A stretch of DNA of 64,000 bases from JACVRW01 sp034664125 (GCA_034664125.1 JAXDIG010000016.1:1-64000); one strand, 5' to 3'. Positions 9,552-18,100 are shown, counted from the first letter of the stretch. The notes: generated by a model from the letters alone, not told the origin. Numbers and translations are program-made.

Positions 9552-10466
9552 GTGAGCGGGATCAGGACAAATGCGGCCGCAGAACTTCTCGGGGTAAGCC
9601 CGAACACGCTGCGCAGCTGGGAGCGCCGCTTCAGCTATCCGAAGCCGCGCCGCACGCAGGGCGGTCACCGCCAGTACGACCTGGCCGAGCTGGAGTCGCT
9701 GCGGCGTGCGTTGATGGAGACGCACAACATCTCGTCCGCCATCGAGCTCGCGCGCCAGCGCGGCGACGGGCCGAGCACGCCCAGCCGCCTGCTCGACGCC
9801 TGGGACCACTTCGACGAGGTCCTCGCCGACCGCGTCATGGAGGAAAGCCTCGCCGTGCGCTCGATCGAGCGCAGCATCGAGGAGGTGCTGCTGCCGGCGC
9901 TCGAGCTGGCCAGCGACCGCGAGAGCCGCGAGGCCGAGCGGGAGCTCGCCTTCCGCTGGGCGACCGGCTGGCTGTACGCCTCCCGGCGCGTGGCGCCGCC
10001 GGCGAGCCGCTCGCAGGGCGTGCTGCTGTTCGACTCGAGCCCGCGCCTCGACCTGGAGTCGCTGCACGTGCAGGCGCTCGAACTGGGCCTGCGTCGCGCC
10101 GGCTTCAAGACGCTGCTGCTCGCCTTCGACCTTCCGCCCGAGCGCGTGGTGCGCGCCATCCGGGCGCTCGACCCGACCGCCTTCGTGTTCTGCGGCGGCG
10201 AGGCCACCCTCGAGGTGGTCGGCCGGCTCGTGTACACGGTGCGCCAGGTCGGCTCGGCCGCGCCGGTGTTCGAGTACCGCGAGGCGATGCCGGTCACAGG
10301 CGATCACGGCATCCCGTCGCTGGGCGGCCAGCCGATCGAGGCCGTGGAGCGCCTCAAGGGCTACGTCGACAGCGGCCGCATCGAGCAGGCCACCGCCGCG
10401 CCCGAAGTCGCCGACGAGGCCACGGCCCGCCGCGTGGCCATGGCGAACGCCCGCCGCGCGGGTTAG
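9552..10466 (+). CDS. MerR-family regulator with a cobalamin-binding-like C-terminal domain
   Basis: The N-terminal MerR helix-turn-helix (about residues 3-70) includes TNAAAELLGVSPNTLRSWERR and GGHRQYDLAEL. A helical linker follows, then an alpha/beta domain (about 175-260) that resembles the B12-binding Rossmann domain of CarH/LitR photoreceptors. The DxHxxG cobalamin motif is not evident, so B12 binding is doubtful. The start chosen is GTG 9552, preceded by GGACGGAGG at good spacing; an earlier in-frame GTG at 9462 lacks an SD. The 200-nt upstream region contains inverted arms CTCCACTC (9426-9433) and GAGTGGAG (9485-9492), a possible operator. Confidence 0.8.
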   Translation: MSGIRTNAAAELLGVSPNTLRSWERRFSYPKPRRTQGGHRQYDLAELESLRRALMETHNISSAIELARQRGDGPSTPSRLLDAWDHFDEVLADRVMEESLAVRSIERSIEEVLLPALELASDRESREAERELAFRWATGWLYASRRVAPPASRSQGVLLFDSSPRLDLESLHVQALELGLRRAGFKTLLLAFDLPPERVVRAIRALDPTAFVFCGGEATLEVVGRLVYTVRQVGSAAPVFEYREAMPVTGDHGIPSLGGQPIEAVERLKGYVDSGRIEQATAAPEVADEATARRVAMANARRAG

Positions 10467-10475
10467 TCACCCCAC

Positions 10476-10573
10476 CGTTACAAACGGCAGCAATGAGGTG
10501 ACGGTCGGAGCGCCTTGGCGCGAGTGTGGGTAGCGAAACGCGCGCATATGACGCTGAGCGCAGCCCACACTCG
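10476..10573. repeat. Intergenic repeat A, copy 1 (98 nt)
   Basis: Begins with CGTTACAAACGGCAGCAA, contains the palindrome GCGCCTTGGCGC, and ends in a hairpin with arms CGAGTGTGGG (10521-10530) and CCCACACTCG (10564-10573). A near-identical copy occupies 43609-43706 and a shorter relative starts at 18126. It starts 9 nt after the MerR-type gene stop. Confidence 0.8.
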
Positions 10574-10670
10574 GCTGGGGCCGCGCTCGTTGCCGCAGTT
10601 TGGGCGCCCAGCGCGGCGGCCGCGCGGGGACGGCGGGGGGTCGCGGGCGAACAACGTCCGGAACCCCGCC

Positions 10671-10676
10671 TACAGT
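10671..10676 (+). promoter_or_regulatory. -10-like TACAGT before MarR gene
   Basis: TACAGT lies 9 nt upstream of the ATG at 10686, with no SD; it fits the leaderless pattern seen across the window. Confidence 0.4.
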
Positions 10677-10685
10677 GCCGCCGGG

Positions 10686-11117
10686 ATGCCGCTCGAGCTC
10701 GGCGATCCGCTCGCACATCGTGCGCTGCAGGCGCTCCTGCGCGCTGAGGCGGCCGTGCGCCGCCGGGTCGCCGCCGAGCTGAGCCGGGAGGGGGTTTCGG
10801 CCGCCGGCTTCTCGGTGCTCGTCGTTCTGACCACGGCCGGCGGCTCGGTGGAGCTCAGGACCGTGCGCCGGCGGCTGGGCTGGTCCAAGGCCAACGCCAC
10901 CGAGGTGACGGACACGCTCGAGGCGCGCTACCTCGTCCGGCGCCGGCGCGACCCCGCGGACCGGCGCATCGTCCTGGTGGACCTCACGATGCTCGGCCGC
11001 GAGCTCGTCGAGCGTCTCTTTCCCGAGCACTCGGACCGCGTGGCGCGGGCGTTCGGAGCCCTGGACGAGGGCGAGAAGCGCTCGCTCGCGGAGCTCTGCC
11101 GCAAGCTCGCCGCTTAG
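10686..11117 (+). CDS. MarR-family transcriptional regulator
   Basis: A 143-residue protein with the MarR winged-helix layout: dimerisation helices at both ends, recognition region LRTVRRRLGWSKANATEVTD, and the beta-wing LVRRRRDPADRRIVLVDLT (about residues 80-100). MarR proteins repress neighbouring genes and respond to small phenolic or oxidising ligands; the target here is unknown. The gene ends tail to tail with the CAP-domain gene, with stops overlapping by 4 nt. The start is ATG 10686; a longer in-frame version would run back into the repeat element and is unlikely. Confidence 0.85.
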   Translation: MPLELGDPLAHRALQALLRAEAAVRRRVAAELSREGVSAAGFSVLVVLTTAGGSVELRTVRRRLGWSKANATEVTDTLEARYLVRRRRDPADRRIVLVDLTMLGRELVERLFPEHSDRVARAFGALDEGEKRSLAELCRKLAA

Positions 11118-11566
11118 CGCGTCGCGCCCACGTGGGCCACCCACACCGTGACGATCCGTGAGCCGATGCGCCCGCGGGCGATGCCCATCCCGACCCAGCG
11201 GTAGCCGCGTGAGAGCAGCACGGCACGGTGGGTCGGCGAGTTCATCCATTGACCGATCGTCTGCTCCGGCTTGGCGGTCCAGCCGGAGTGCAGCGCGAGC
11301 GTCTCGCCCGCGCGGGCGAACTGGCTGCCCACGGCGATCCGCGACGCGTGGCCGAAGTAGTCGGTATCGATCATCTGGCGGGCGTAACGCTCGGACGACC
11401 GTTCCAGCGCGTCCGACCCGCGCAACGCCGCCAGGCCGTTGGCCTGGCGGACCTGGTTGAGCTGGTCGATCGCTTCCTCCTGCGGGCTGGCTGCGGCGGT
11501 GGCGGCCGGCAAGAGGGCCACGGCTATGAGAAAACCGGCCAGGAGGGCGGCCGGGAGGCGGTGCAA
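11114..11566 (-). CDS. Secreted CAP/SCP-domain protein under c-di-AMP riboswitch
   Basis: The 150-residue protein starts at TTG 11566, with AGGGG 10 nt upstream. A signal peptide (about residues 1-25, ending ATAAAS) precedes a CAP (SCP/PR1) domain with the family stretches GETLALHSG and QWMNSPTHRAVLLSRGY. Bacterial CAP proteins are exported and often linked to the cell envelope; their biochemical role is unsettled. A ydaO-yuaA aptamer directly precedes the gene, so it is probably controlled by c-di-AMP like other actinobacterial wall-remodelling genes. Confidence 0.85.
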   Translation of the reverse strand: MHRLPAALLAGFLIAVALLPAATAAASPQEEAIDQLNQVRQANGLAALRGSDALERSSERYARQMIDTDYFGHASRIAVGSQFARAGETLALHSGWTAKPEQTIGQWMNSPTHRAVLLSRGYRWVGMGIARGRIGSRIVTVWVAHVGATR

Positions 11567-11581
11567 GGCTAATCCCCTTTT

Positions 11582-11686
11582 CCAACGGCCTACGGGGTTA
11601 GCTGACGGGCTCGCACAGGAAAGGTTGCGCGCCGGCTCTGTTGGCCGGTTAGCCCCGCACTACTTGGGTCCCCCGCTCACCGCCGG
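11582..11686 (-). promoter_or_regulatory. c-di-AMP (ydaO-yuaA) riboswitch
   Basis: On the minus strand the leader has the conserved 5' block GCGGGGGACCCAA and the 3' block CCCGTCAGCTAACCCCGTAGG, which match the ydaO-yuaA consensus as I remember it. A closing P1 helix pairs CCGGCGG (11686-11680) with CCGTTGG (11588-11582), using two G-U pairs. The aptamer ends 16 nt before the TTG start of the CAP gene and abuts its SD, so control may be on translation or by early termination. In actinobacteria this class commonly precedes wall hydrolase genes and turns expression off when c-di-AMP is high. Confidence 0.85.
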
Positions 11687-11739
11687 CCGGGTGCCGGAGG
11701 CGATTCGGCGATTCATCCGGAGTGTTATCAGGTCGCGCC

Positions 11740-11745
11740 TAGAAT
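11740..11745 (+). promoter_or_regulatory. -10-like TAGAAT before ileS
   Basis: TAGAAT lies 11 nt upstream of the ileS GTG at 11757. No T-box element was seen in the leader, so ileS appears to have a very short or absent leader. Confidence 0.4.
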
Positions 11746-11756
11746 CGACGCCACCC

Positions 11757-14700
11757 GTGGCCCGTTATACCCAAGTCGACTCAGGCCAAAGCTTCCCCGA
11801 GCTGGAGCAGGCCGTGCTCGAGCGCTGGCGCGAGCGCGACGTCTTCCACGAGTCGATCCGCCGGCGCGAGGGCTCGCCGCGCTTCGTGTTCTACGAGGGA
11901 CCGCCGACCGCCAACGGCCGGCCCGGCTCGCACCACGTCCTCTCGCGGGTCTTCAAGGACGTCTTCCCGCGCTTCAAGACCATGCGCGGCCACTTCGTCC
12001 CGCGCAAGGGCGGATGGGACTGCCACGGGCTGCCGGTCGAGCTGGAGATCGAGAAGGAGCTCGGGTTCACCTCGAAGGAGGACATCGAGCGCTACGGCGT
12101 GGAGGAGTTCAACGCCAAGTGCCGCGAGTCGGTGCTGCGCTACGTCGACGAGTGGAACGCCCTGACGGAGCGGATCGGCTTCTGGATCGATACCGATGAC
12201 GCCTACTTCACGCTCGACAACACATACATCGAGTCGGTCTGGTGGTCGCTCAAGCAGGTCTGGGAGAAGGGGCTGCTGGTGGAGGGCCACAAGGTCGTGC
12301 CCTACTGCACCCGCTGCGGCACCGCGCTCTCGTCGCACGAGGTGGCGCTCGGCTACCGGGACGTGGTCGACCCGAGCGTGTTCGTGCGCTTCCCGCTGCG
12401 AGACGAGCCGAACGTGTCCCTGCTCGCCTGGACGACCATGCCGTGGACGCTCGTCCCGCACGCGGCCATCGCCGTGGACCCCGATGTCACCTACGTGCGC
12501 GCCCGGCTCGGCGACGAGACGCTGATCCTGGCCGAGGCGCTCGTGGAGCGGGTGCTGGGCGAGGACGCCGAGATCGAGGAGCGCGTGCCCGGCTCCGCCC
12601 TGCTCGGCCTGCGCTACGAGCCCCCGTTCCCCTACATCTCCGACTACGGCGAGAAGGGCCACACGGTGCTGGCCGGCGACTTCGTCTCGATCGAGGACGG
12701 CACCGGCGTGGTCCACACCGGCGCGGCGTTCGGCGAGGACGACTTCCGCCTCGCCACGGAGAACGGCCTCACGATCCAGAACCCGGTCCGCCCCGACGGC
12801 ACGTTCGACGAGCGCACCGGCCCGTTCGCCGGGATGTACGTGCGCGATGCCGACGCGCCGATCATCGAGGCGCTGCGCGAGTCGGGCCGGCTGTTCCGAG
12901 CGGGTGAGTACGAGCACGCCTACCCGCACTGCTGGCGCTGCGACACGCCGCTGATCTACTACGCCAAGACGAACTGGTACGTGCGCACGACGGCCGTGAA
13001 GGACCAGCTGCTGGCCGCCAACGAGACGATCCAGTGGTACCCCGAGCACATCAAGCACGGCCGCTTCGGCAAGTGGCTCGAGAACAACGTGGACTGGGCG
13101 CTCTCGCGCGAGCGCTACTGGGGCACGCCGCTGCCGGTCTGGCGCTGCACGAACGACGCCGACCACGTGGTGTGCGTCGGCTCGCTGGCGGAGCTGGCCG
13201 AGCGCGGCGGCACGCCGCCGGACGACATGCACCGCCCCTACGTCGACGAGGTCGTCCTGCGCTGCGAGGACTGCGGGGGCGAGATGCGGCGCGTGGCCGA
13301 CCTGATCGACGTGTGGTGGGACTCGGGCTGCATGCCCTTCGCCCAGTGGCACTCCCCGTTCGAGAACGAGGACGAGTTCGAGCGCAACTTCCCGGCCGAC
13401 TACATCTGCGAGGCGCTCGACCAGACGCGCGGGTGGTTCTACTCGCTGCTCGCGGTGTCGGTGCTGCTGTTCGGCCGGGCGTCGTACCGGACCTGCCTCT
13501 GCCTCGGCCTGATCCTCGACCCCGACGGGCAGAAGATGTCCAAGTCGAAGGGCAACGTGGTGGTGCCCTGGGACGTGCTGGACACCCACGGGGCGGACGC
13601 CTTCCGCTGGTACTACTTCACCTCGAAGCAGCCCTGGGACGGCTACCGCTTCTCGCTCGAGACGGTCGGCGAGTCGGTCCGCCAGTTCCTCAAGCCGCTC
13701 TGGAACACGTACGCGTTCTACGTCCTGTACGCGAACGCGAACGGGATCGAGGACGTCGCCTCGGAGGGCGAGCCGAACGAGCTCGACCGCTGGATCGAGT
13801 CGCGCCTCGCCGCGACCACCGAGCGGGTGATCGATCGCATGGAGGACTACGACACGACCTTCGCCGGCCGGGCGATCGCCGATTTCGTCGACGAGCTGTC
13901 GAACTGGTACGTGCGGCTGTCGCGGCGCCGCTTCTGGGACGGGGACCCCACGGCCTTCGCGGTGCTGAATCGCTGTCTTGTGACGCTGTCCAAGCTGCTC
14001 GCGCCACTGACGCCGTTCGTGACCGATGCCATCTACGAGAACCTCGACGGCAGCGAGCCGTCCGTGCACCTGTGCGACTTCCCGGAGCCGGGCGCCCGCG
14101 ACGAGCAGCTCGAGTGGGAGATGCAGGTGGTCCGCGACGCCGTGGAGCTCGGCCGCGCCGCCCGCGCGCACGCGAAGCTGAAGGTGCGCCAGCCCCTGCG
14201 CGAGGCCGTGGTGGTGGCTGCCGAGCGCGAGCGCGAGGCGATCGAGCGGCTGCAGCGCCTGCTCACCGAGGAGCTGAACGTCAAGTCGATCCGCTACGTC
14301 TCAGAGGCGGACGAGCTGGGCCGCTTCGAGGTGAAGCCCAACTACCGCGCGCTGGGCCCGCGGTTCGGCAAGCACATGCCGCAGGTGGCCGCGGCGATCG
14401 CGGCGCTGGATCCGGCTCGCCTGCGCGACGGCGGCCGTGCGGGCATCAACTTCGACGGCAAGGAGCACGACATCGGCCCGGAGGACGTCCAGATCGTGCT
14501 CCAGCCGCTGGAGGGCTACCAGGTCGAGCGCTCCGGAACGCACGCGGTGGCGCTCAACCTCGAGCTCGACGAGGGGCTGCGCCACGAGGGGCTGGCCCGC
14601 GAGGTGGTGCACGCCGTCCAGGCGGCGCGCAAGACCGCGGGCCTGAACGTGGAGGACCGCATCGCGCTCACGCTCGGCGGCGACGACGAGCTGCTGGCCG

Positions 14701-14834
14701 CGACGCGCGCGCACGAGGACTACGTGGCCGGTGAGACGCTCGCCACCTCGGTCACCTACGACGGCGCCGACGCCGACGCGGCGCGCGCCGAGATCGACGG
14801 AAGGCCCTTGCTGATCGCCGTGAGCCGCCAGTAG
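11757..14834 (+). CDS. ileS: Isoleucyl-tRNA synthetase
   Basis: A 1025-residue class Ia synthetase. It has the modified HIGH region PPTANGRPGSHH (about residue 45), the KMSKS loop QKMSKSKGNVV (about 595), a CP1 editing domain, and Cys pairs CTRC and CWRC that could bind zinc. It charges tRNA-Ile with isoleucine. The eukaryote-like HIGH variant and the length match the type found in actinobacteria, which is usually less mupirocin sensitive (family knowledge, not tested here). GTG 11757 is the start that places the conserved SFPELEQAVLERW stretch at the N-terminus. Confidence 0.97.
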   Translation: MARYTQVDSGQSFPELEQAVLERWRERDVFHESIRRREGSPRFVFYEGPPTANGRPGSHHVLSRVFKDVFPRFKTMRGHFVPRKGGWDCHGLPVELEIEKELGFTSKEDIERYGVEEFNAKCRESVLRYVDEWNALTERIGFWIDTDDAYFTLDNTYIESVWWSLKQVWEKGLLVEGHKVVPYCTRCGTALSSHEVALGYRDVVDPSVFVRFPLRDEPNVSLLAWTTMPWTLVPHAAIAVDPDVTYVRARLGDETLILAEALVERVLGEDAEIEERVPGSALLGLRYEPPFPYISDYGEKGHTVLAGDFVSIEDGTGVVHTGAAFGEDDFRLATENGLTIQNPVRPDGTFDERTGPFAGMYVRDADAPIIEALRESGRLFRAGEYEHAYPHCWRCDTPLIYYAKTNWYVRTTAVKDQLLAANETIQWYPEHIKHGRFGKWLENNVDWALSRERYWGTPLPVWRCTNDADHVVCVGSLAELAERGGTPPDDMHRPYVDEVVLRCEDCGGEMRRVADLIDVWWDSGCMPFAQWHSPFENEDEFERNFPADYICEALDQTRGWFYSLLAVSVLLFGRASYRTCLCLGLILDPDGQKMSKSKGNVVVPWDVLDTHGADAFRWYYFTSKQPWDGYRFSLETVGESVRQFLKPLWNTYAFYVLYANANGIEDVASEGEPNELDRWIESRLAATTERVIDRMEDYDTTFAGRAIADFVDELSNWYVRLSRRRFWDGDPTAFAVLNRCLVTLSKLLAPLTPFVTDAIYENLDGSEPSVHLCDFPEPGARDEQLEWEMQVVRDAVELGRAARAHAKLKVRQPLREAVVVAAEREREAIERLQRLLTEELNVKSIRYVSEADELGRFEVKPNYRALGPRFGKHMPQVAAAIAALDPARLRDGGRAGINFDGKEHDIGPEDVQIVLQPLEGYQVERSGTHAVALNLELDEGLRHEGLAREVVHAVQAARKTAGLNVEDRIALTLGGDDELLAATRAHEDYVAGETLATSVTYDGADADAARAEIDGRPLLIAVSRQ

Positions 14835-14837
14835 TCT
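14832..14837 (+). promoter_or_regulatory. -10-like TAGTCT before 14847 gene
   Basis: TAGTCT overlaps the ileS stop codon region and lies 9 nt before the ATG at 14847, giving the downstream gene a possible leaderless promoter of its own. Confidence 0.4.
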
Positions 14838-14846
14838 GGCCCGACG

Positions 14847-15251
14847 ATGCCGCTCCCGCCCGCGTTCGAGGATCGCAAGCCGGTCGAGCAGATCGTCGGC
14901 GCGGTGGTGGTGACGATGGTGTTCGGGCTCCTGACGGGCTTCGCGCTCGGCTGGAACGCGATCCTCTACTACGTCCTGGCCGGGCCGATCGCCATCACCG
15001 GCGGGTTCGTGGGCGGCATGGAGCACCGCACCGTCGACGAGGGCTTCGTGCGCGGCGCGATGGTCGGCCTCGTGTTCGGCAGCTTCATCCTGCTCGGGCT
15101 GGAGATCATCAACCAGGAACCCGAGGCGTACCTGGGCGACCCCCGGGCCGGGCTGGTGTTCGTCACGACGATCGCCAGCTCGATTCTCGGTGCCCTGGGC
15201 GCGGCGTACCGAGCGCGGCGCGAGCGCGAGCTCGGCGCCGCTTCGAGCTAG
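14847..15251 (+). CDS. Small integral membrane protein of unknown function
   Basis: A 134-residue protein with four likely membrane segments (about residues 15-35, 38-58, 68-88 and 100-120) and a basic C-terminal tail (RARRERELG). No catalytic motif or named family is recognised. It follows ileS by 12 nt on the same strand and converges with thioredoxin, overlapping its stop by 4 nt. Confidence 0.7.
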   Translation: MPLPPAFEDRKPVEQIVGAVVVTMVFGLLTGFALGWNAILYYVLAGPIAITGGFVGGMEHRTVDEGFVRGAMVGLVFGSFILLGLEIINQEPEAYLGDPRAGLVFVTTIASSILGALGAAYRARRERELGAASS

Positions 15252-15577
15252 GCCGCGAGCGCCGGCTCGATCTCCTGCACGAGCCGGCTCTTCGGCAGGG
15301 CGCCGATGATCTGGTGGGCCACCTCGCCGTGCTTGAAGAGCAGCAGCGTGGGGATCGACATCACGTTGTACTTAGCCGAGGTCTGCGGGTTCTCGTCCAC
15401 GTTGAGCTTGACGATCAGCAGGTCCTCGCGCTCGCCGGCGAGCTCCTCGAGGTGGGGGGCGACGATCCGGCACGGACCGCACCAAGGCGCCCAGAAGTCG
15501 ACGAGCACGGGCCGGTCTGCCTCCAGCACCTCAGCCTGGAAGTTGGTGTCCGTCACCTCGATGATCGCGCCTGCCAT
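15248..15577 (-). CDS. trxA: Thioredoxin
   Basis: A 109-residue thioredoxin with the redox-active WCGPC motif in VDFWAPWCGPCRIVAP (about residues 24-39) and the cis-proline in SIPTLLLF. It reduces protein disulfides, normally with thioredoxin reductase and NADPH. The start at ATG 15577 follows a strong AAGGAG site, so unlike many neighbours it has a leader. Upstream is an AT-rich patch with TATAGT, a good -10 candidate. Confidence 0.97.
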   Translation of the reverse strand: MAGAIIEVTDTNFQAEVLEADRPVLVDFWAPWCGPCRIVAPHLEELAGEREDLLIVKLNVDENPQTSAKYNVMSIPTLLLFKHGEVAHQIIGALPKSRLVQEIEPALAA

Positions 15578-15641
15578 ATTCGAGCTCCTTGTCGCCGTCG
15601 CAGTACTATACAAAATATAGCGACCTTGGCGGCCGTGGAAA

Positions 15642-16355
15642 TCAGGTCCGCAGGCGCAGCGCGGGGACCTTCCAGACCGCCTCCAGCGTGATCCGCGCGG
15701 TCATCTTGGATTGTCCCTCGCGCCGTTCTCGAAACACGATCGGCACCTCCGTCACGGACAGGCCGGCCTGGATCGCGCGGTAGGTCATCTCGATCTGGAA
15801 GACGTAGCCCTGGGCGTCCACCCCGCCGAAGTCGAGCGCATCGAGCGCCGCGCGGCTCCAGCACTTGAAGCCGCCCGTGAGGTCGCGCACCGGGATGCCC
15901 AGGATCAGGCGCGCGTAGGCGCAGCCGCCGCGGCTCTGGATGCGGCGCCGCAGCGCCCAGTTCTCCACGCCCCCGCCGGGCACGTAGCGCGAGCCGAGCA
16001 CCACGTCGGCCGATCTCCCCGCCTCCATCAGGCGCGGCACGTCCGCGGGGTCGTGCGAGAAGTCGCAGTCCATCTGGAGCACCAGGTCGGCGCCGCCCTC
16101 CAGGGCGGCGGCGAAGCCGGCCAGGTAGGCGCGCCCGAGCCCGTCCTTGCTCGTCCTGTGGAGCACCTGCACCTGGGGCAGCTCGGCCGCCAGCCGGTCG
16201 GCGATCTGGCCGGTCCCGTCCGGCGAGGCGTCGTCCACGACCAGGATCGTGGGGGTCGCTCCGCCCTGCGCGAGCTGCGGCAGCACGGCCCGGACCATCG
16301 GCTCGAGGTTCTGCGCCTCGTTGTATGTCGGGAGGATCAGCCAGGCGCTCGGCAC
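15642..16355 (-). CDS. Polyprenol-phosphate mannose synthase-like glycosyltransferase (GT2)
   Basis: A 237-residue family-2 glycosyltransferase without the C-terminal membrane domain. It has LPTYNEAQNL, the nucleotide-sugar motif VVDDASPDGT, and the DxD-type motif QMDCDFSHDP. This layout is that of dolichol/polyprenol-phosphate mannose synthase (Dpm1, actinobacterial Ppm1), which loads mannose from GDP-mannose onto a lipid carrier at the membrane for glycan assembly. The start is GTG 16355, with TAGGGT 9 nt upstream and the divergent polX start 24 nt away. Confidence 0.85.
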   Translation of the reverse strand: MPSAWLILPTYNEAQNLEPMVRAVLPQLAQGGATPTILVVDDASPDGTGQIADRLAAELPQVQVLHRTSKDGLGRAYLAGFAAALEGGADLVLQMDCDFSHDPADVPRLMEAGRSADVVLGSRYVPGGGVENWALRRRIQSRGGCAYARLILGIPVRDLTGGFKCWSRAALDALDFGGVDAQGYVFQIEMTYRAIQAGLSVTEVPIVFRERREGQSKMTARITLEAVWKVPALRLRT

Positions 16356-16363
16356 GAGGCGCG

Positions 16364-16370
16364 TACCCTA
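16364..16370. promoter_or_regulatory. Shared palindromic -10 element TACCCTA for two divergent leaderless genes
   Basis: Read forwards, TACCCT is 9 nt before the polX GTG (16379). Read backwards, TAGGGT is 9 nt before the glycosyltransferase GTG (16355). One heptamer therefore could serve as the -10 for both directions, in a 23-bp gap with no room for leaders. Confidence 0.5.
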
Positions 16371-16378
16371 GCTCCGGA

Positions 16379-18100
16379 GTGCGCAACGGTGAGATAGCGG
16401 AGGCCTTCGAGGAGCTGGCCAGCCTCTACGAGCTGGACGGGGCGGTCGTGTACCGCGTCGTCGCCTACCGCAACGCCGCCAAGGCGATCCGCGAGGCAGG
16501 CGTGTCGGTTGAGGAGATGGCGCGCCAGGGGCGCGTGGAGGAGCTCTCCGGCGTGGGCAAGACGATCGCCGAGAAGATCGACCTGCTGCTCGAAACGGGC
16601 TCGATCCCGGCCTCCGAGAAGCTCAAGGCGCGTATCCCGTCGGGCCTGATCGCCGTCACCCGCATTCCCGGCCTCGGGCCGAAGCGGGCACGCCTGCTCT
16701 ACGAGAACCTGGGCGTCGCCTCGCTCGACGAGCTGCGCGAGGCAGCCGAGCAGGGCCGCCTCAAGGACGTGCCCGGGTTCGGCCAGAAGGCCGAGGAGAA
16801 CGTGCTGGCCGCCCTCGCGGGGGGCGCGGACGGCAGCGTCAAGACGCGCATGCTGCTGTCGAAGGCGCTGGCGATCGGCGAGGAGCTGGTCGCCGCCCTG
16901 CGCGACCACCCGTCCGCCCTGAGGGTGGAGCTGGCGGGCAGCGCGCGGCGCTGGGCCGACGCGGTCAAGGACCTGGACATCGTCGCGGCGTCGAGCGATC
17001 CCGCGGCGTTCGTGGAGGCGTTCAGCTCGTCGCCGGCGATCGACGTCGTGCACTCCTCCGGCGAGGGCGGCGCCAGAGCGCTGACGCACTCGGGGCTGCC
17101 CGTGGACCTGCGCATCGTGCCCGAGGACGCGTTCGGCAACCTGCTCCAGCACTTCACCGGCTCGGGCAAGCACAACGAGGCGCTGCGCACGGCCGCGGTC
17201 AAGCGCGGCCTGCACGTGAGCGAGTACGGGATCGCCGACGACCAGAGCGGCGACTCGATCGCCTACGCCACCGAGGAGGAGGTCTACGAGCGGCTCGGCA
17301 TGCGGTGGATCGCGCCGGAGCTGCGCGAGAACCGGGGCGAGCTGGAAGCCGCGCGCGAGGGCCGGTTGCCGCAGCTGATCGAGCTCGACGACATCCGCGG
17401 CGACCTGCACATGCACACCACCGCCTCGGACGGCCACGCCTCGATCGAGGAGATGGCCGAGGCCGCGCGCGAGCGGGGCTACCAGTACGTGGCGATCACC
17501 GACCACTCGGCGAGCCATGGGTTCGGCGACGACGTGCAGCCCGACGAGCTGCTGCGTCAGGTCGAGCGGATCCGGGGGCTCGAGCTGGAGGGCATCACCG
17601 TGCTGGCCGGCACGGAGAGCAACGTGCTCCTGGACGGCTCGCTCGACTACGACGACTCGGTGCTTGAGCAGCTCGACTGGGTGGTGGCCAGCCTCCACAC
17701 CTCGTTCCGGACGCCCGAGAAGGAGCAGACGGAGCGGATGATGCACGCGATGGAGCACCCGCTCGTGGACGCGATCGGGCATCCGACCGGGCGGCTGATC
17801 GAACGGCGCGCCCCTTATGCGATCGACATCGACCGCGTGATCGCCAAGGCCGTGGAAACGGGGACGTTCCTGGAGATCAACGCCAATCCGGACCGCCGCG
17901 ACCTCAACGACGTGTACGCGAAGGCCGCCGGCGAGGCCGGTGTGACGCTCCTGATCGACTCGGACGCGCACTGGCCGCACACGCTGGCGAACATGCGCTA
18001 CGGCGTCGCGACCGCGCGGCGCGCCTGGCTCACGGCCGGGCAGGTGGCCAACACGCGCCCCTGGGCGGAGCTGGACAAGCTGCGCAAGCGCTCGACCTAG
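16379..18100 (+). CDS. polX: DNA polymerase/3'-5' exonuclease PolX
   Basis: A 573-residue family-X polymerase. The N-terminal 8-kDa-like region has helix-hairpin-helix motifs (LSGVGKTIAEKI, IPGLGPKRARLLYE), then the polymerase core with GSARRWADAVKDLDIV. The C-terminal PHP domain (about residues 338-573) has DLHMHTTASDG, ITDHS and DSDAHWPH metal ligands. PolX fills short gaps and removes 3' ends in base-excision and end-joining repair. It fits the many repair genes in this window. Start GTG 16379 is supported by TACCCT 9 nt upstream. Confidence 0.93.
   Translation: MRNGEIAEAFEELASLYELDGAVVYRVVAYRNAAKAIREAGVSVEEMARQGRVEELSGVGKTIAEKIDLLLETGSIPASEKLKARIPSGLIAVTRIPGLGPKRARLLYENLGVASLDELREAAEQGRLKDVPGFGQKAEENVLAALAGGADGSVKTRMLLSKALAIGEELVAALRDHPSALRVELAGSARRWADAVKDLDIVAASSDPAAFVEAFSSSPAIDVVHSSGEGGARALTHSGLPVDLRIVPEDAFGNLLQHFTGSGKHNEALRTAAVKRGLHVSEYGIADDQSGDSIAYATEEEVYERLGMRWIAPELRENRGELEAAREGRLPQLIELDDIRGDLHMHTTASDGHASIEEMAEAARERGYQYVAITDHSASHGFGDDVQPDELLRQVERIRGLELEGITVLAGTESNVLLDGSLDYDDSVLEQLDWVVASLHTSFRTPEKEQTERMMHAMEHPLVDAIGHPTGRLIERRAPYAIDIDRVIAKAVETGTFLEINANPDRRDLNDVYAKAAGEAGVTLLIDSDAHWPHTLANMRYGVATARRAWLTAGQVANTRPWAELDKLRKRST

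Noticed and set aside
11567..11756. T-box riboswitch upstream of ileS
   Set aside because: Actinobacterial ileS genes often have one, but no T-box sequence was found; the structured leader here reads on the opposite strand and matches ydaO-yuaA.
11781..14171. Long open frame on the minus strand opposite ileS
   Set aside because: It is nearly 800 codons long but is antisense to a clear synthetase, has no recognisable domain, and its Arg/Val/Leu-rich composition is what high-GC antisense frames give.
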